Shown: piece by piece, positions 16,190-25,580 of the stretch
How positions within the stretch are numbered: the first letter of the stretch is position 1
Layout of the letters: each line of letters starts with the position of its first letter
NCBI RefSeq assembly: GCF_009601165.1
Contig: NZ_WIRE01000002.1
Coordinates: forward strand, 273,623 to 337,622
Length of the DNA: 64,000 bases
Source: Alcanivorax sediminis
Lineage (GTDB): Bacteria; Pseudomonadota; Gammaproteobacteria; Pseudomonadales; Alcanivoracaceae
Direction of reading: 5' to 3'
Made by a program: the position numbers and the translations under genes
Notes under the pieces: generated by a model
Told to the model about the DNA's origin: nothing
What the model saw: only the letters and a program-made list of their open reading frames with translations
Databases searched by the model: none

Positions 16190-16525
16190 GCCGGATTCTC
16201 AGGTAGGTAACTTCAAATAATGTCGCGCTGTGGCGTTGCGCAGCCTATCAGGTTACGCGCTATTGCTCTGCCTGTTTCGAATGATGTTCATTATTTCCCG
16301 CAGTGATAATTAGCCATTGGTCGCCCGCGGTGCGCGGTTTTTTCACCATGCTGGCGCAAAATCGGGGCTCTGCCGGGTGTGGTCGGCTTTGCAGCATAAC
16401 AGTGATGCATTTTGGTGATCACGAAATGATTCAGAACAGTGCCTGCTGTGCAATTTATGGGCGTGCTTACCTTGAGTGAGGAATGTGTGAATAGTTAACT
16501 TGCTGAAAAAGCTGCGTTTTTAAAG
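16190..16525. other. Divergent upstream region of the nitrate operon
   Basis: 336 bp without a gene. It should hold the promoter of the MFS gene and activator sites for the sigma-54 promoter at 16526. Partial NtrC-like half sites (TGCA and TGGTG spacing) occur around 16408-16420, but none matches the full consensus. Confidence 0.4.
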
Positions 16526-16541
16526 TTGGCACAGCAATTGC
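16526..16541 (+). promoter_or_regulatory. Sigma-54 promoter of the nrt operon
   Basis: TTGGCAC, five bases, then TTGC gives a perfect match to the -24/-12 consensus TGGCAC-N5-TTGC. Sigma-54 promoters need an activator such as NtrC, which fits nitrogen control of nitrate uptake. Transcription should start near 16553, just before the leader hairpins. Confidence 0.88.
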
Positions 16542-16554
16542 CTTAGTCATGGCA

Positions 16555-16609
16555 TCGCAGCAACAGCGCTGTGACCAAATTACTTCTTCGTGATCAATGG
16601 CGATCACGA
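16555..16609 (+). promoter_or_regulatory. Dual-hexaloop ANTAR (NasT) target hairpins
   Basis: Hairpin P1 has a 7-bp stem (16555-16561 with 16568-16574) and loop AACAGC. Hairpin P2 has a 7-8 bp perfect stem (16588-16595 with 16602-16609) and loop AATGGC. ANTAR proteins bind paired stems with 6-nt loops carrying A at position 1 and G at position 4; P2 fits both, P1 has A at position 1 but A at position 4. A terminator follows at once, and a NasT homologue is encoded 9.5 kb downstream. Confidence 0.8.
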
Positions 16610-16624
16610 CAAGATTCGAGCAAA

Positions 16625-16677
16625 GGCGCTCAAGGAAACTGGTCAACGATGACCGGGTTCCCTGAGCGCTTTTTTTA
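16625..16677 (+). terminator. Leader attenuator of the nrt operon
   Basis: A long hairpin (arms about 16626-16644 and 16651-16669, a few mismatches) followed by seven Ts, located 36 bp before the nrtA start. A strong terminator inside a leader is the expected switch for NasT antitermination. Confidence 0.88.
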
Positions 16678-16712
16678 TGCCTGCGGGATAGCGGGCGAAT
16701 GAGGGAAGACTG

Positions 16713-18074
16713 ATGAAAAAGTTTATTCGCACAGCAATTACTGCATTGACGGTAGGGCTCTCGGCTAGCGCCATGGCGGACGACTCTGTGGGCTGGCCGG
16801 AGAAGGCTGACCTCAAGTTTGGCTTTATCAAGCTGACGGATATGGCGCCGCTCGCCGTGGCTTATGAGAAAGGGTACTTCGAAGAGGAAGGCCTGTTTGT
16901 GACCCTGGAAGCCCAGGCGAACTGGAAAGTATTGCTGGACCGGGTGATTGACGGTCAGCTGGATGGCGCGCACATGCTGGCAGGCCAGCCGCTGGGCGCC
17001 ACCATCGGGTACGGCACGGAAGCGCACATCATTACCGCATTCAGCATGGACCTGAACGGCAACGGCATCACCGTTTCCAACGCGGTATGGGAAGAAATGA
17101 AGAAAAATATTCCCAGCGAAAACGGCAAGCCGGTGCACCCGATCAAGGCGGATGCGTTGAAGCCGGTGGTGGAAAAATACAAGGCCGAAGGCAAGCCCTT
17201 CAACATGGGCATGGTGTTCCCGGTATCTACCCACAATTATGAACTGCGTTACTGGCTGGCTGCCGGTGGCCTGAACCCGGGTTACTACGCGCCACACAAA
17301 GGCGATACCAGTGGCCAGCTACAGGCTGACGTACTGCTGTCCGTGACTCCGCCGCCGCAAATGCCGGCCACTCTGGAAGCGGGCACCATCTATGGCTACT
17401 GCGTGGGTGAGCCCTGGAACCAGCAGGCGGTTTTCAAGGGGATTGGTGTACCGGTCATCACCGACTACGAAATCTGGAGAAACAACCCGGAAAAAGTGTT
17501 CGGTGTGAGCAAGGGCTGGGCTGACAAATATCCCAACACGCACATTCGTGTGGTGAAGGCGATGATCCGTGCGGCCAAGTGGCTGGATGAGAACAATAAC
17601 GCCAACCGTCCTGAAGCGGTGAAGATCCTGTCGCAGCCGAACTATGTAGGTGCGGACTACGATGTGATCGCCAATTCCATGACGGGTACCTTCGAGTACG
17701 AAAAAGGCGACAAGCGTGAGGTGCCGGACTTCAACGTGTTCTTCCGCTACAACGCGACCTATCCCTATTACTCCGATGCCATCTGGTACCTGACCCAGAT
17801 GCGTCGTTGGGGTCAGATCAGCGATACCAAGCCGGATAGCTGGTACATGGATATTGCCAAGAAAGTGTATCGCCCGGACATCTATGCCGTGGCGGCCAAG
17901 GCGCTGATCGAAGAAGGCAAGATCGGTGCAGACGAATTCCCGGACTTTGCTACCGAGACGGGTTACAAGCCGCCGCAGAAGGGCTTCATCGACAACATTA
18001 CCTATGACGGTCGCAAGCCCAATGAATACCTGGCGAAGTTCCCGATTGGTCTGAAAGACGGCGACAAGCTGTAA
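16713..18074 (+). CDS. nrtA: Nitrate ABC transporter substrate-binding protein
   Basis: Periplasmic nitrate/nitrite-binding protein, 453 aa, of the NrtA/CmpA family. The N-terminal signal peptide ([19 protein letters not shown]) is followed by [20 protein letters not shown], the characteristic start of the binding fold, and later [11 protein letters not shown] and [10 protein letters not shown], which line the anion pocket in the family. It hands substrate to NrtB/NrtC encoded next. Start ATG supported by GAGGGA. Expression is under the sigma-54 promoter and leader attenuator. Related NasS, without a signal peptide, is encoded at 26996. Confidence 0.93.
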   Translation: MKKFIRTAITALTVGLSASAMADDSVGWPEKADLKFGFIKLTDMAPLAVAYEKGYFEEEGLFVTLEAQANWKVLLDRVIDGQLDGAHMLAGQPLGATIGYGTEAHIITAFSMDLNGNGITVSNAVWEEMKKNIPSENGKPVHPIKADALKPVVEKYKAEGKPFNMGMVFPVSTHNYELRYWLAAGGLNPGYYAPHKGDTSGQLQADVLLSVTPPPQMPATLEAGTIYGYCVGEPWNQQAVFKGIGVPVITDYEIWRNNPEKVFGVSKGWADKYPNTHIRVVKAMIRAAKWLDENNNANRPEAVKILSQPNYVGADYDVIANSMTGTFEYEKGDKREVPDFNVFFRYNATYPYYSDAIWYLTQMRRWGQISDTKPDSWYMDIAKKVYRPDIYAVAAKALIEEGKIGADEFPDFATETGYKPPQKGFIDNITYDGRKPNEYLAKFPIGLKDGDKL

Positions 18075-18104
18075 GACGCTGACGTCGAGCGAGGAGAAGC
18101 AATC

Positions 18105-19106
18105 ATGGTGACTCTGACATTCCCAACCTGGATGGAACCTTACCGCGCCCTGGCCACCGGCAAGATGTCCGGTGAGCAGTGGCAAGCCCTGCTGCGCCAA
18201 TTGATCTGGCCGGTAATGGGTGTGGCGATCTTCCTGCTGCTTTGGCAACTGGCTGCCCAGCGTATCGACACTTCGCTGGGGCAGTTCCCGGGGCCGGCGG
18301 ATGTCTGGGAGCAGGCGGGTTCCCTGGTGGATGAACACCAGGCATCCCGTGCCAAGGAAGCGGCGTTTCATGAACGCCAGGAGAAGTACATTGCTTCCCG
18401 GTTGCAGCAGCAGCCCGAGTGGGAACCGGTCTATCGGGAGTACACCGGTGCGCCGACGTTCTTTGATCAGATTGGCACCAGTCTGATCACGGTCATGAGT
18501 GGCTTCCTGTTGGCGTCCATGATTGCGATTCCCCTCGGCATTGTGATCGGCCTGAGCAGTACCGCCCACGCGGCCATGAATCCTCTGATTCAGTTGTTCA
18601 AGCCGGTCTCTCCGCTTGCCTGGTTGCCGCTGGTGACCATGGTGGTGAGTGCGGTTTATGTGACGGACGATCCGTTGGTGGCCAAGTCATTCCTGACCTC
18701 CATGTTCACCGTGACGCTGTGTTGCCTGTGGCCGACATTGATGAATACCTCTGTAGGAGTGACGTCTGTTAGCCAGGATCTGACCAATGTCTCAAAGGTG
18801 CTGCGGCTGAATGCATGGAGCCACATTCGCAAGATCGTATTGCCCTCGGCGCTACCGATGATGTTCACCGGTCTGCGTTTGAGTCTGGGCATTGCCTGGA
18901 TGGTATTGATCGCCGCCGAGATGCTGGCGCAAAACCCGGGGCTGGGGAAATTCGTCTGGGATGAATTCCAGAACGGTAGCTCCCAGTCATTGGGCCGGAT
19001 CATGGTTGCCGTGATTGTGATTGGCCTGATTGGTTTCCTGCTGGATCGCCTGATGCTGATGCTGCAGCGCGCTCTGGTGTGGGACAAGTCTTCTGTACAG
19101 CGCTAA
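18105..19106 (+). CDS. nrtB: Nitrate ABC transporter permease
   Basis: Inner-membrane permease, 333 aa. It has a long N-terminal region with one helix, then the five or six helix BPD_transp core (LITVMSGFLLASMIAIPLGIVIG onward) and the ATPase-contact loop around SKVLRLNAWSHIRKIVLPSALP, with the EAA-type signature. It works with NrtA and NrtC. A GAGGAG precedes the start, 30 bp after the nrtA stop. The extended N-terminal segment is usual for nitrate permeases of this type. Confidence 0.93.
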   Translation: MVTLTFPTWMEPYRALATGKMSGEQWQALLRQLIWPVMGVAIFLLLWQLAAQRIDTSLGQFPGPADVWEQAGSLVDEHQASRAKEAAFHERQEKYIASRLQQQPEWEPVYREYTGAPTFFDQIGTSLITVMSGFLLASMIAIPLGIVIGLSSTAHAAMNPLIQLFKPVSPLAWLPLVTMVVSAVYVTDDPLVAKSFLTSMFTVTLCCLWPTLMNTSVGVTSVSQDLTNVSKVLRLNAWSHIRKIVLPSALPMMFTGLRLSLGIAWMVLIAAEMLAQNPGLGKFVWDEFQNGSSQSLGRIMVAVIVIGLIGFLLDRLMLMLQRALVWDKSSVQR

Positions 19107-19186
19107 CTATGATCCCTGTACAGCTGCATGCTTCAAACCACGCTGAGCACACAGACAGCAGTACAGAGGCCTCAAGGAGAAAACAC

Positions 19187-20026
19187 ATGAAAGCTTTACT
19201 GGAACTCTCCAACGTCGGCATGAAGTTCGACACACCGAAAGGCACTTTCGAAGCGCTGAAAGAGGTGAATCTGAAAATTGATTCCGGTGAATTCGTCTCT
19301 CTGATCGGACACTCCGGTTGCGGTAAATCCACGGTGCTGAACATTGTGGCCGGCTTGCTGCAGGCCACCGATGGCGGGGTGATTCTCGACAAGCACGAAG
19401 TGACCGAGCCGGGTCCGGAGCGGGCGGTGGTTTTCCAGAACCATTCGCTGCTGCCCTGGCTGACATCGTTTGAAAATGTGGAGCTGGCGGTCAAGCAGGT
19501 TTTCAAGAAAACCAAGAGCAAAGCCGAGATTCGTGATTGGGTGGAACACAACCTGGAGCTGGTGCACATGGCCCATGCCATGCACAAGAAACCGGATGAG
19601 ATTTCCGGCGGCATGAAGCAGCGCGTGGGCATTGCCCGGGCACTGGCCATGCAGCCCCAGGTGCTACTGATGGATGAGCCGTTCGGTGCGCTGGATGCGC
19701 TGACCCGAGCCCACCTTCAGGATTCCCTGATGGAAATTCATGCCCAACTGGGCACCACGGTGATCATGATTACCCACGATGTGGATGAAGCGGTATTGCT
19801 CTCTGATCGCATCGTCATGATGACCAACGGCCCGTCCGCCACCATTGGTGAAATCCTTGAGGTGAACCTGCCTCGTCCACGGGATCGCCTGGCACTGGCG
19901 GATGATCCGACCTTTGTGCGTTGTCGTCAGCAGGTGCTGCAGTTCCTGTATGAGAAACAGCGAAAGGTAGAACCGCTACCAAAGCGTGAAAGCCCGAAAG
20001 CGGAAGCCGATCGTAAACGGGCATAA
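19187..20026 (+). CDS. nrtC: Nitrate ABC transporter ATP-binding protein
   Basis: Cytoplasmic ATPase, 279 aa, that powers NrtAB uptake. Walker A GHSGCGKST, signature ISGGMKQRV, Walker B VLLMDEPFGALD and the switch histidine in MITHDVDEA are all present. It lacks the C-terminal NrtA-like sensor domain of cyanobacterial NrtC and resembles NrtD or NasD in length. The ATG at 19187 follows AAGGAG; the longer frame overlaps the nrtB stop and is not used. Confidence 0.92.
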   Translation: MKALLELSNVGMKFDTPKGTFEALKEVNLKIDSGEFVSLIGHSGCGKSTVLNIVAGLLQATDGGVILDKHEVTEPGPERAVVFQNHSLLPWLTSFENVELAVKQVFKKTKSKAEIRDWVEHNLELVHMAHAMHKKPDEISGGMKQRVGIARALAMQPQVLLMDEPFGALDALTRAHLQDSLMEIHAQLGTTVIMITHDVDEAVLLSDRIVMMTNGPSATIGEILEVNLPRPRDRLALADDPTFVRCRQQVLQFLYEKQRKVEPLPKRESPKAEADRKRA

Positions 20027-20137
20027 ATCTGTCTCACTGATTTTTTGAACCAGGGTTGTCTGGCTTGCCGAAAAGCAATTTTCCGCAGGCACAGGGAACC
20101 TGCATCCCGAAAACGGGAAAAACCAGTTTTTTGTCCG

Positions 20138-20160
20138 GAAGGTGTGGTTGTCACCTTCCC
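20138..20160 (+). other. Hairpin between nrtC and the porin gene
   Basis: GGAAGGTG and CACCTTCC pair over a 7-nt loop without a T tract. It may be an RNA processing or stability element in the operon transcript. Confidence 0.4.
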
Positions 20161-20180
20161 AATTTGCCGAGGGAAAAACG

Positions 20181-21359
20181 ATGAAACATTCTGCCATTGC
20201 CGCTGGCGTTATTCTTTCCACGCTGGGTTTCACGGGGGCGGCTCACGCCGAGGATGATGCCTTGATTACCGCCCTGAAAGGGGGGACGCCGCTGGTCGAC
20301 ATGCGCCTGCGTTATGAGGAAGTGGATAGCGAAGGGGCGGATGATAATGCTCAGGCGCTCACCCTGCGTACCCGCCTGGGTTACAAGAGTGCCAAGCTTT
20401 ACGGTTTTGACGTGATGGGGGAATTTGAAGATACCCGCATCGTCGGTCAGGTGGATAACTTTGCCCCGGAGCAGGCAGGTTACCCGGTTATTGCCGACCC
20501 TGAAGTGACCGAGCTGAACCGCGCAGCCATCAGCTACACCGGCAGCGACGCGCTGGAAGGCCTGGTGGCTACTTACGGTCGTCAGCGCATCATTTATGAC
20601 AATGCCCGTTTCATCGGTAATGTGGGCTGGCGTCAGGATGAGCAGACCTTTGACGGTACCAAGCTGGATTACGGTTTCGGTGATTTCAAACTGTCTGCTG
20701 CCTACCTCACTCAAGTGAACAGTATTACCCCGGTCTTCGATGCCAATGTGACCAACAATCTGTTTAACGCCAGCTGGACCGGTGCACCCGGTGGTGCCCT
20801 GACGGCCTACGCCTACCTGCTGGAAACCGACAACGTGGATGACTCCGATAACGACACCTATGGTCTGCGTTACTCAGGGGCATTTGATCTGGATGCGCTC
20901 AAATTGTTGCTGACTCTGGAAGGCGCTCAACAGGAAGTGGAAGCCGGTGATACCGAGTACTACTTCGCGGAACTGGGTGCGGAAGTAGCGGGCGTCACCG
21001 TGAAGTTGGCACAGGAAGTGCTGGGTTCTGATGACGGGCTGGTGGCATTCCAGACGCCTCTTGCCACCAAGCATGCTTTCAACGGTTGGGCTGATCTGTT
21101 CCTGGCTACCCCGGCTGATGGCCTGGAAGACACCTTTGTGTCTGTGGGTACCAAACTGGCGGGCTTCAAGCTGGCGGCGGTGTACCACGACTTCCAGTCC
21201 AATGAAGGCAGCACCGACTACGGTACGGAAACGGACCTGCTGGTGGCGCGTCCGATCGGCAAGCACTACGTGGTGGGCCTGAAGTATGCCGACTACAGCG
21301 CGGATGATTTCGGTACCGATACCAGCAAGTACTGGGCCTGGGGCGAACTGAAGTTCTGA
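20181..21359 (+). CDS. Outer-membrane porin (alginate-export/OprD-like)
   Basis: A 392-aa beta-barrel protein. A signal peptide ending AHA is followed by strands with alternating residues (DMRLRYEEVD, LTLRTRLGYKS, LEGLVATYGRQRI) and a terminal phenylalanine (YWAWGELKF), the usual outer-membrane targeting signature. It belongs to the alginate export/OprP-like porin group. Its place inside the nitrate cluster suggests a channel for nitrate or nitrite. Start at 20181 follows GAGGGA; the longer frame is not needed. Confidence 0.83.
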   Translation: MKHSAIAAGVILSTLGFTGAAHAEDDALITALKGGTPLVDMRLRYEEVDSEGADDNAQALTLRTRLGYKSAKLYGFDVMGEFEDTRIVGQVDNFAPEQAGYPVIADPEVTELNRAAISYTGSDALEGLVATYGRQRIIYDNARFIGNVGWRQDEQTFDGTKLDYGFGDFKLSAAYLTQVNSITPVFDANVTNNLFNASWTGAPGGALTAYAYLLETDNVDDSDNDTYGLRYSGAFDLDALKLLLTLEGAQQEVEAGDTEYYFAELGAEVAGVTVKLAQEVLGSDDGLVAFQTPLATKHAFNGWADLFLATPADGLEDTFVSVGTKLAGFKLAAVYHDFQSNEGSTDYGTETDLLVARPIGKHYVVGLKYADYSADDFGTDTSKYWAWGELKF

Positions 21360-21402
21360 TCCCCGACCTTCCCCGATCGATCTTCAGGACAGGAGGTTTC
21401 AG

Positions 21403-23382
21403 GTGGAAGCACGACGTTATCAACCGCAACCCCGGGTGCCCGATGCTGAGGCCGCACAGCCGATCATCATTGTCGGCAACGGTCCCGCAGGCATGCAGTG
21501 TCTGGTTGAGCTGCGCCGCCGAGGCGTGACCACCGCAGTGAAGCTGTTCGGTGCAGAGCGTTGGGCCCCGTATGATCGCGTCAAGCTTTCCACCTTTCTT
21601 TCCGGGTCGACCGGGTTTGATGATCTGACCAATTTGCCGGACGAACTGGATGACTCGGTAGAGCATCTGGTCGGCCGGCCCATCACCGTAATCAATCCTT
21701 CCCGCCGTTGGGTGGAAGATTGTCTCGGTCAGCGTCACCACTACAGTGCTCTGGTATTGGCACTGGGCAGTGACGCCCATATTCCTTCCATACCGGGCAC
21801 AACCTTGTCCGGTGTGTTGCGTTTCCGCGACATGGCCGACGCCCAGGCGCTGATGGCCCGTCGCTTGCGCAGTACCCATACCGTCGTCATTGGTGGCGGT
21901 TTGCTCGGTATTGAAGCGGCCCACGGCCTTTGTCGATTCGGTACCCGGGTGACCCTGATCCAGCACGCCGACCGTTTGATGAACCGCCAGCTCGACAGCG
22001 AGGCGGCAGATATTGTGGCTGCGAACCTGCGCGAGGCTGGCGTCGATGTTCGACTCAACACCAGTGTGCGGCGTATCGAGGGTAGTGAACGGGTCGAGTC
22101 AGTGGTACTGGCGGATGGCTCCACGATGCCCTGCGACACAGTGGTATTTGCCACCGGTATCGCGCCGCGCACCGATTTGGCCCGCAATGCCGGCCTGAAG
22201 GTGGCCACCGGCATTCGTGTGGATGCCGCCATGCAAACGTCCGATCCCCACATTTATGCGGTGGGGGAGTGTGCCCAGTTTCAGGACCAGGTGTGTGGCC
22301 TGGTGATGCCGGCCTTGCAGCAGGCCCGGGTGGCAGCCGGTTGTCTGGCGGGTGGTACGGACAGTTATACCCCCGTGGCAGACAGCACCTGGTTGAAGGT
22401 GATGTCACTGGAAGTCTTCAGCGCCGGGCGGTTTACCGACGAAGAGCGCGGGCTGGTGCATCGCACCCTGGTCTATCGCCATCCAGAGGACGGGATCTAT
22501 CGTGCGCTGATGTTGCGTACCGGTCGCCTGGTGGGCGTGGTTTCCGTTGGCGCGTGGCCAGAGCGGCAGCAAATTCTCAACCGCATTGCCGATGGCCGTC
22601 GCCTGATGCCCTGGGAGCTGCTGCGTTTCCGCTTTACCGGTGAACTCCGTGAAGGTGGCGCAGGTCAGGTCAGCCAGTGGCCTGCGTCCACAGTTATCTG
22701 CCAGTGCAAAGGGCTGACCCGTGGCCAGCTGCAAGACTTTATCGGTGAGGGCAGCAATGTCGTCAGCCTGAAGTCCACCAGTGGTGCAGGCACCGTGTGC
22801 GGTGGCTGCGAACCCTTGCTCGATAGCCTGTGCTCTGGTGGTGTGGCGGCCGCACGTAAGGTGCCAGGTGGCACCCCGCTGGCCATTGTCTCTGCCATCG
22901 CCGCCTGCCTGATGGCGCTGGCGTTCTGGCTGCCGTCTCCTGCGCCGGCCGCTTCGGTGCAGGACATTTCCCTGTTTGAACAGTTTTCCCGCAATGGCCT
23001 GTGGCGTCAGTGGAGCGGCTATGCCGTGCTGGTGGCATCAGGTCTGCTGTTGCTGATGTCGTTGAAAAAACGTTTTCCCAAGGTGCCCATGGGTGGTTTC
23101 AGTGGCTGGCGCATTGCCCATGCCGTGCTGGGGCTGGCCGCGCTGATGCTGCTCTACTGGCACACCGGTTTTTCCCTGGGCGAAAACCTCAATCGCTGGT
23201 TGATGCTGAGCTTTATCGGCACGGCCCTGGTCGGGATGACGGCGGCGTTGCTGACACGGCTGCAGGCGGCGATGAGTGGTGTCGGCTGGCTGCGGCAGGG
23301 GAGTGCCTGGCTGCATATTCTGGTGTGCTGGCCGCTGCCAGCATTGCTGATCTTTCACATCGTTTCAGCGTACTACTTCTAA
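21403..23382 (+). CDS. FAD/[2Fe-2S]/haem-b membrane oxidoreductase
   Basis: A 659-aa fusion. Residues about 20-400 are a FAD/NAD(P)H oxidoreductase as in NirB (GNGPAG at 25-30, second Rossmann motif VVIGGGLLGIE). Residues about 430-470 are a BFD-like [2Fe-2S] domain (CQC ... CGGC). The last 170 residues hold four membrane helices with two histidine pairs spaced 14 residues apart, as expected for two b haems. The sirohaem domain of nitrite reductase is absent, so it is not NirB itself. It probably carries electrons from NAD(P)H across the membrane. GTG start with GGAGG. It ends 9 bp before the multihaem cytochrome gene. Confidence 0.85.
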   Translation: MEARRYQPQPRVPDAEAAQPIIIVGNGPAGMQCLVELRRRGVTTAVKLFGAERWAPYDRVKLSTFLSGSTGFDDLTNLPDELDDSVEHLVGRPITVINPSRRWVEDCLGQRHHYSALVLALGSDAHIPSIPGTTLSGVLRFRDMADAQALMARRLRSTHTVVIGGGLLGIEAAHGLCRFGTRVTLIQHADRLMNRQLDSEAADIVAANLREAGVDVRLNTSVRRIEGSERVESVVLADGSTMPCDTVVFATGIAPRTDLARNAGLKVATGIRVDAAMQTSDPHIYAVGECAQFQDQVCGLVMPALQQARVAAGCLAGGTDSYTPVADSTWLKVMSLEVFSAGRFTDEERGLVHRTLVYRHPEDGIYRALMLRTGRLVGVVSVGAWPERQQILNRIADGRRLMPWELLRFRFTGELREGGAGQVSQWPASTVICQCKGLTRGQLQDFIGEGSNVVSLKSTSGAGTVCGGCEPLLDSLCSGGVAAARKVPGGTPLAIVSAIAACLMALAFWLPSPAPAASVQDISLFEQFSRNGLWRQWSGYAVLVASGLLLLMSLKKRFPKVPMGGFSGWRIAHAVLGLAALMLLYWHTGFSLGENLNRWLMLSFIGTALVGMTAALLTRLQAAMSGVGWLRQGSAWLHILVCWPLPALLIFHIVSAYYF

Positions 23383-23391
23383 GGGGCGGGG

Positions 23392-24732
23392 ATGATGGGA
23401 AGCGCGAAACGCAATCCCGTTCTGTGGGCCATATGGCTGGTTGCCTCGCTGGCACTGGCCATCTGGTTGAGCCTGCAACTGGTGGACGAGGAGGCGCCGA
23501 AAACGGCTTTCCTTCCCGGTCCCATGACCCACGGTCATCACCAGATTGAAATGCAGTGCAGCGTTTGTCATGGCGACGGTTTTGACAGTGAAACCACGCT
23601 GCAGAATGCCTGTGTGGATTGCCACGGTGAACAGCTCGACGACGCCCAGGACTCCCACCCCAAATCCAAGTTTACCAACCCGCGCAACGCGGATCGGCTG
23701 GCCAATGTGGATGCCCGCTTGTGCGTGTCCTGCCATGTGGAGCACCGCCCGGAACTGGACGTGGGCATGGGGGTGACGCTGCCCATGGATATGTGCGCGC
23801 ATTGTCATGAAGACATCGAGAAGGATCGGCCCAGCCATGAAGGTATGGGTTTCGATACCTGCGCCAATGCGGGCTGCCATAACTTTCACGACAACCGCGC
23901 ACTGTATGAAGACTTCCTGCTGGCCCATGCGGGTGAGCCCTGGCTGAAGCAACCGGCTCAGCAGGCGCCCCGTGATCTGCTGGCGCGGCAAATGCGCGAT
24001 GAAGATTTGATGGCATTAATGCGTGGCCATGGCGAGGCGCCCGCCGATGCCGCCGTGCCGGAGCATTGGGATGGCAGCGCCCATGCAGACGCAGGTGTGG
24101 CCTGCACCGCTTGCCATGGTGGTGGCGATAACTGGGTCGATTCGCCGGAGCCGCAGCAGTGCGCGACGTGTCATGAGCCGGAGCACGAAGGCTTCCTGCA
24201 AGGCCGACATGGCATGCGTCTGGCGCAAGGGTTGTCTCCCATGACGCCTTCACAGTCGGTGCTCAACATGCATGTGGAAGCCAGCCATCGCGAGTTGACC
24301 TGTATCAGCTGTCACGGCGCCCACGACTTCGATACCCAGAAGGCCGCCGTGGACAGTTGCATTGGCTGTCACAACGATGAACACAGCAATCAATACCTGC
24401 GCTCCCCCCATCACGCACTGTGGAAGCAGGAAAAGCGGGGAGAGTTGCCGCCGGGCAGTGGCGTGACCTGCGCCACCTGCCATATGCCCCGTGAAGAAAA
24501 ACACGGCGAGATCTTTGTGCAGCACAACCAGAGCCTGACGATGCGCCCGGTGGAAAAAATGGCGCGGCCGGTGTGCCTGCAATGTCACAGCCTGGAATTT
24601 TCTCTGGATGCATTAGCGGATCCGCATCTTCTGGAAAACAACTTCAAGGGACAACCTGAAAAGCATGTGCCGTCCATTGATATGGCCGTGGACCGTGACA
24701 AGGCTCGGGGCGACAAGAAGGGACCCTACTGA
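23392..24732 (+). CDS. Membrane-anchored multihaem cytochrome c
   Basis: A 446-aa c-type cytochrome. One N-terminal helix (residues about 9-28) anchors it with the body in the periplasm. I count ten CXXCH motifs (CSVCH, CVDCH, CVSCH, CAHCH, CTACH, CATCH twice, CISCH, CIGCH, CLQCH) plus one CX4CH (CANAGCH), so up to eleven haems. No known reductase family of this exact haem order is recognised, and there is no catalytic Lys-haem motif. The likely donor is the haem-b protein encoded just upstream; the acceptor is unknown. Confidence 0.85.
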   Translation: MMGSAKRNPVLWAIWLVASLALAIWLSLQLVDEEAPKTAFLPGPMTHGHHQIEMQCSVCHGDGFDSETTLQNACVDCHGEQLDDAQDSHPKSKFTNPRNADRLANVDARLCVSCHVEHRPELDVGMGVTLPMDMCAHCHEDIEKDRPSHEGMGFDTCANAGCHNFHDNRALYEDFLLAHAGEPWLKQPAQQAPRDLLARQMRDEDLMALMRGHGEAPADAAVPEHWDGSAHADAGVACTACHGGGDNWVDSPEPQQCATCHEPEHEGFLQGRHGMRLAQGLSPMTPSQSVLNMHVEASHRELTCISCHGAHDFDTQKAAVDSCIGCHNDEHSNQYLRSPHHALWKQEKRGELPPGSGVTCATCHMPREEKHGEIFVQHNQSLTMRPVEKMARPVCLQCHSLEFSLDALADPHLLENNFKGQPEKHVPSIDMAVDRDKARGDKKGPY

Positions 24733-24774
24733 TTTGCCTGATTGAACGATTTTAATCCTGAGGAGGTACTACCC

Positions 24775-25368
24775 ATGCAACACGTTATGAAGCAGAAAGT
24801 GACCATCCTGATGGCCGCCGCCCTGTCCGCTCTGGTACTGAGCGGCTGTGGTGAAGAAAAGGCCGCGTCTGGCGGCGGTATTGAACCGAAGGTCTACACC
24901 GATTCCCTGTTTGCCGTGATGAAGGCAGACCGTACCAACTACACCAAGATGATTATTGGCCGTCTCGGTCCTGCCGGGGCAGACAGCATCAAGCCCCATG
25001 AATACTGGGAAGACCTGGAAAACGGTGCACCGCTGCCGGCGCAGATGTTCCGCTACGGGGCTGAAGCCGTCAGTGAAATGACCAGCGACTTTACTTACTC
25101 CCTGCAGTCACTGTGGCCGATCAACGCCCAGAATGCGCCAAAGACCGATCTGGAAAAAGAAGGGCTTCAGTTCATCGTGGATAACCCGGGCCAGAATTTC
25201 TACGGGGAAGAAACGCTGGGTGATACCACCTACTACACCGCGGTATATCCGGATGTGGCGGTGGCAGCTCCCTGTGTGGCATGCCACAACAACCACAAGG
25301 ATTCGCCCAAGACCGACTTCGAAATGGGCGATGTCATGGGGGGGGTGGTGATTCGGGTGCCCATGTAA
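24775..25368 (+). CDS. DUF3365 (Tll0287-like) haem lipoprotein
   Basis: A 197-aa periplasmic lipoprotein: signal with lipobox LSGC, then a DUF3365 sensor-like domain. Near the C-terminus the motif CVACH, followed by NNHKDSPKTDF, matches the c-type haem site of the Tll0287 family. It might accept electrons from the multihaem cytochrome or sense redox or NO. The ATG at 24775 is chosen because GAGGAGG lies just upstream and the lipobox follows at a normal distance. It is the third protein of the likely electron chain. Confidence 0.85.
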   Translation: MQHVMKQKVTILMAAALSALVLSGCGEEKAASGGGIEPKVYTDSLFAVMKADRTNYTKMIIGRLGPAGADSIKPHEYWEDLENGAPLPAQMFRYGAEAVSEMTSDFTYSLQSLWPINAQNAPKTDLEKEGLQFIVDNPGQNFYGEETLGDTTYYTAVYPDVAVAAPCVACHNNHKDSPKTDFEMGDVMGGVVIRVPM

Positions 25369-25580
25369 GCGGTGAGTGGGGTGGGAGCTGGTCGGAAGTC
25401 TGGCCACGGGCGTCCACCTCACCTGGACTTCATCCCGTTATCAACGTAAGCCGGTTGAAGGACCTTCGCCGAAGATGTCTCGCTACTTTGGGTTGAGAGG
25501 CATCTGTGGTCAGGCGCAGCCCTTCACTGGTTTTTGGGTTCGCAAAGAGCCTAATCTTTTTTCTAACAGGAGAAACACCA

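Noticed and set aside
16400-16440. NtrC binding sites upstream of the sigma-54 promoter
   Set aside because: Only partial matches to TGCAC-N-GGTGCA were found; not enough to list as sites.
21403-23382. Annotation as nitrite reductase NirB
   Set aside because: The FAD and BFD parts match, but the sirohaem/[4Fe-4S] reductase domain is missing and membrane helices replace it.
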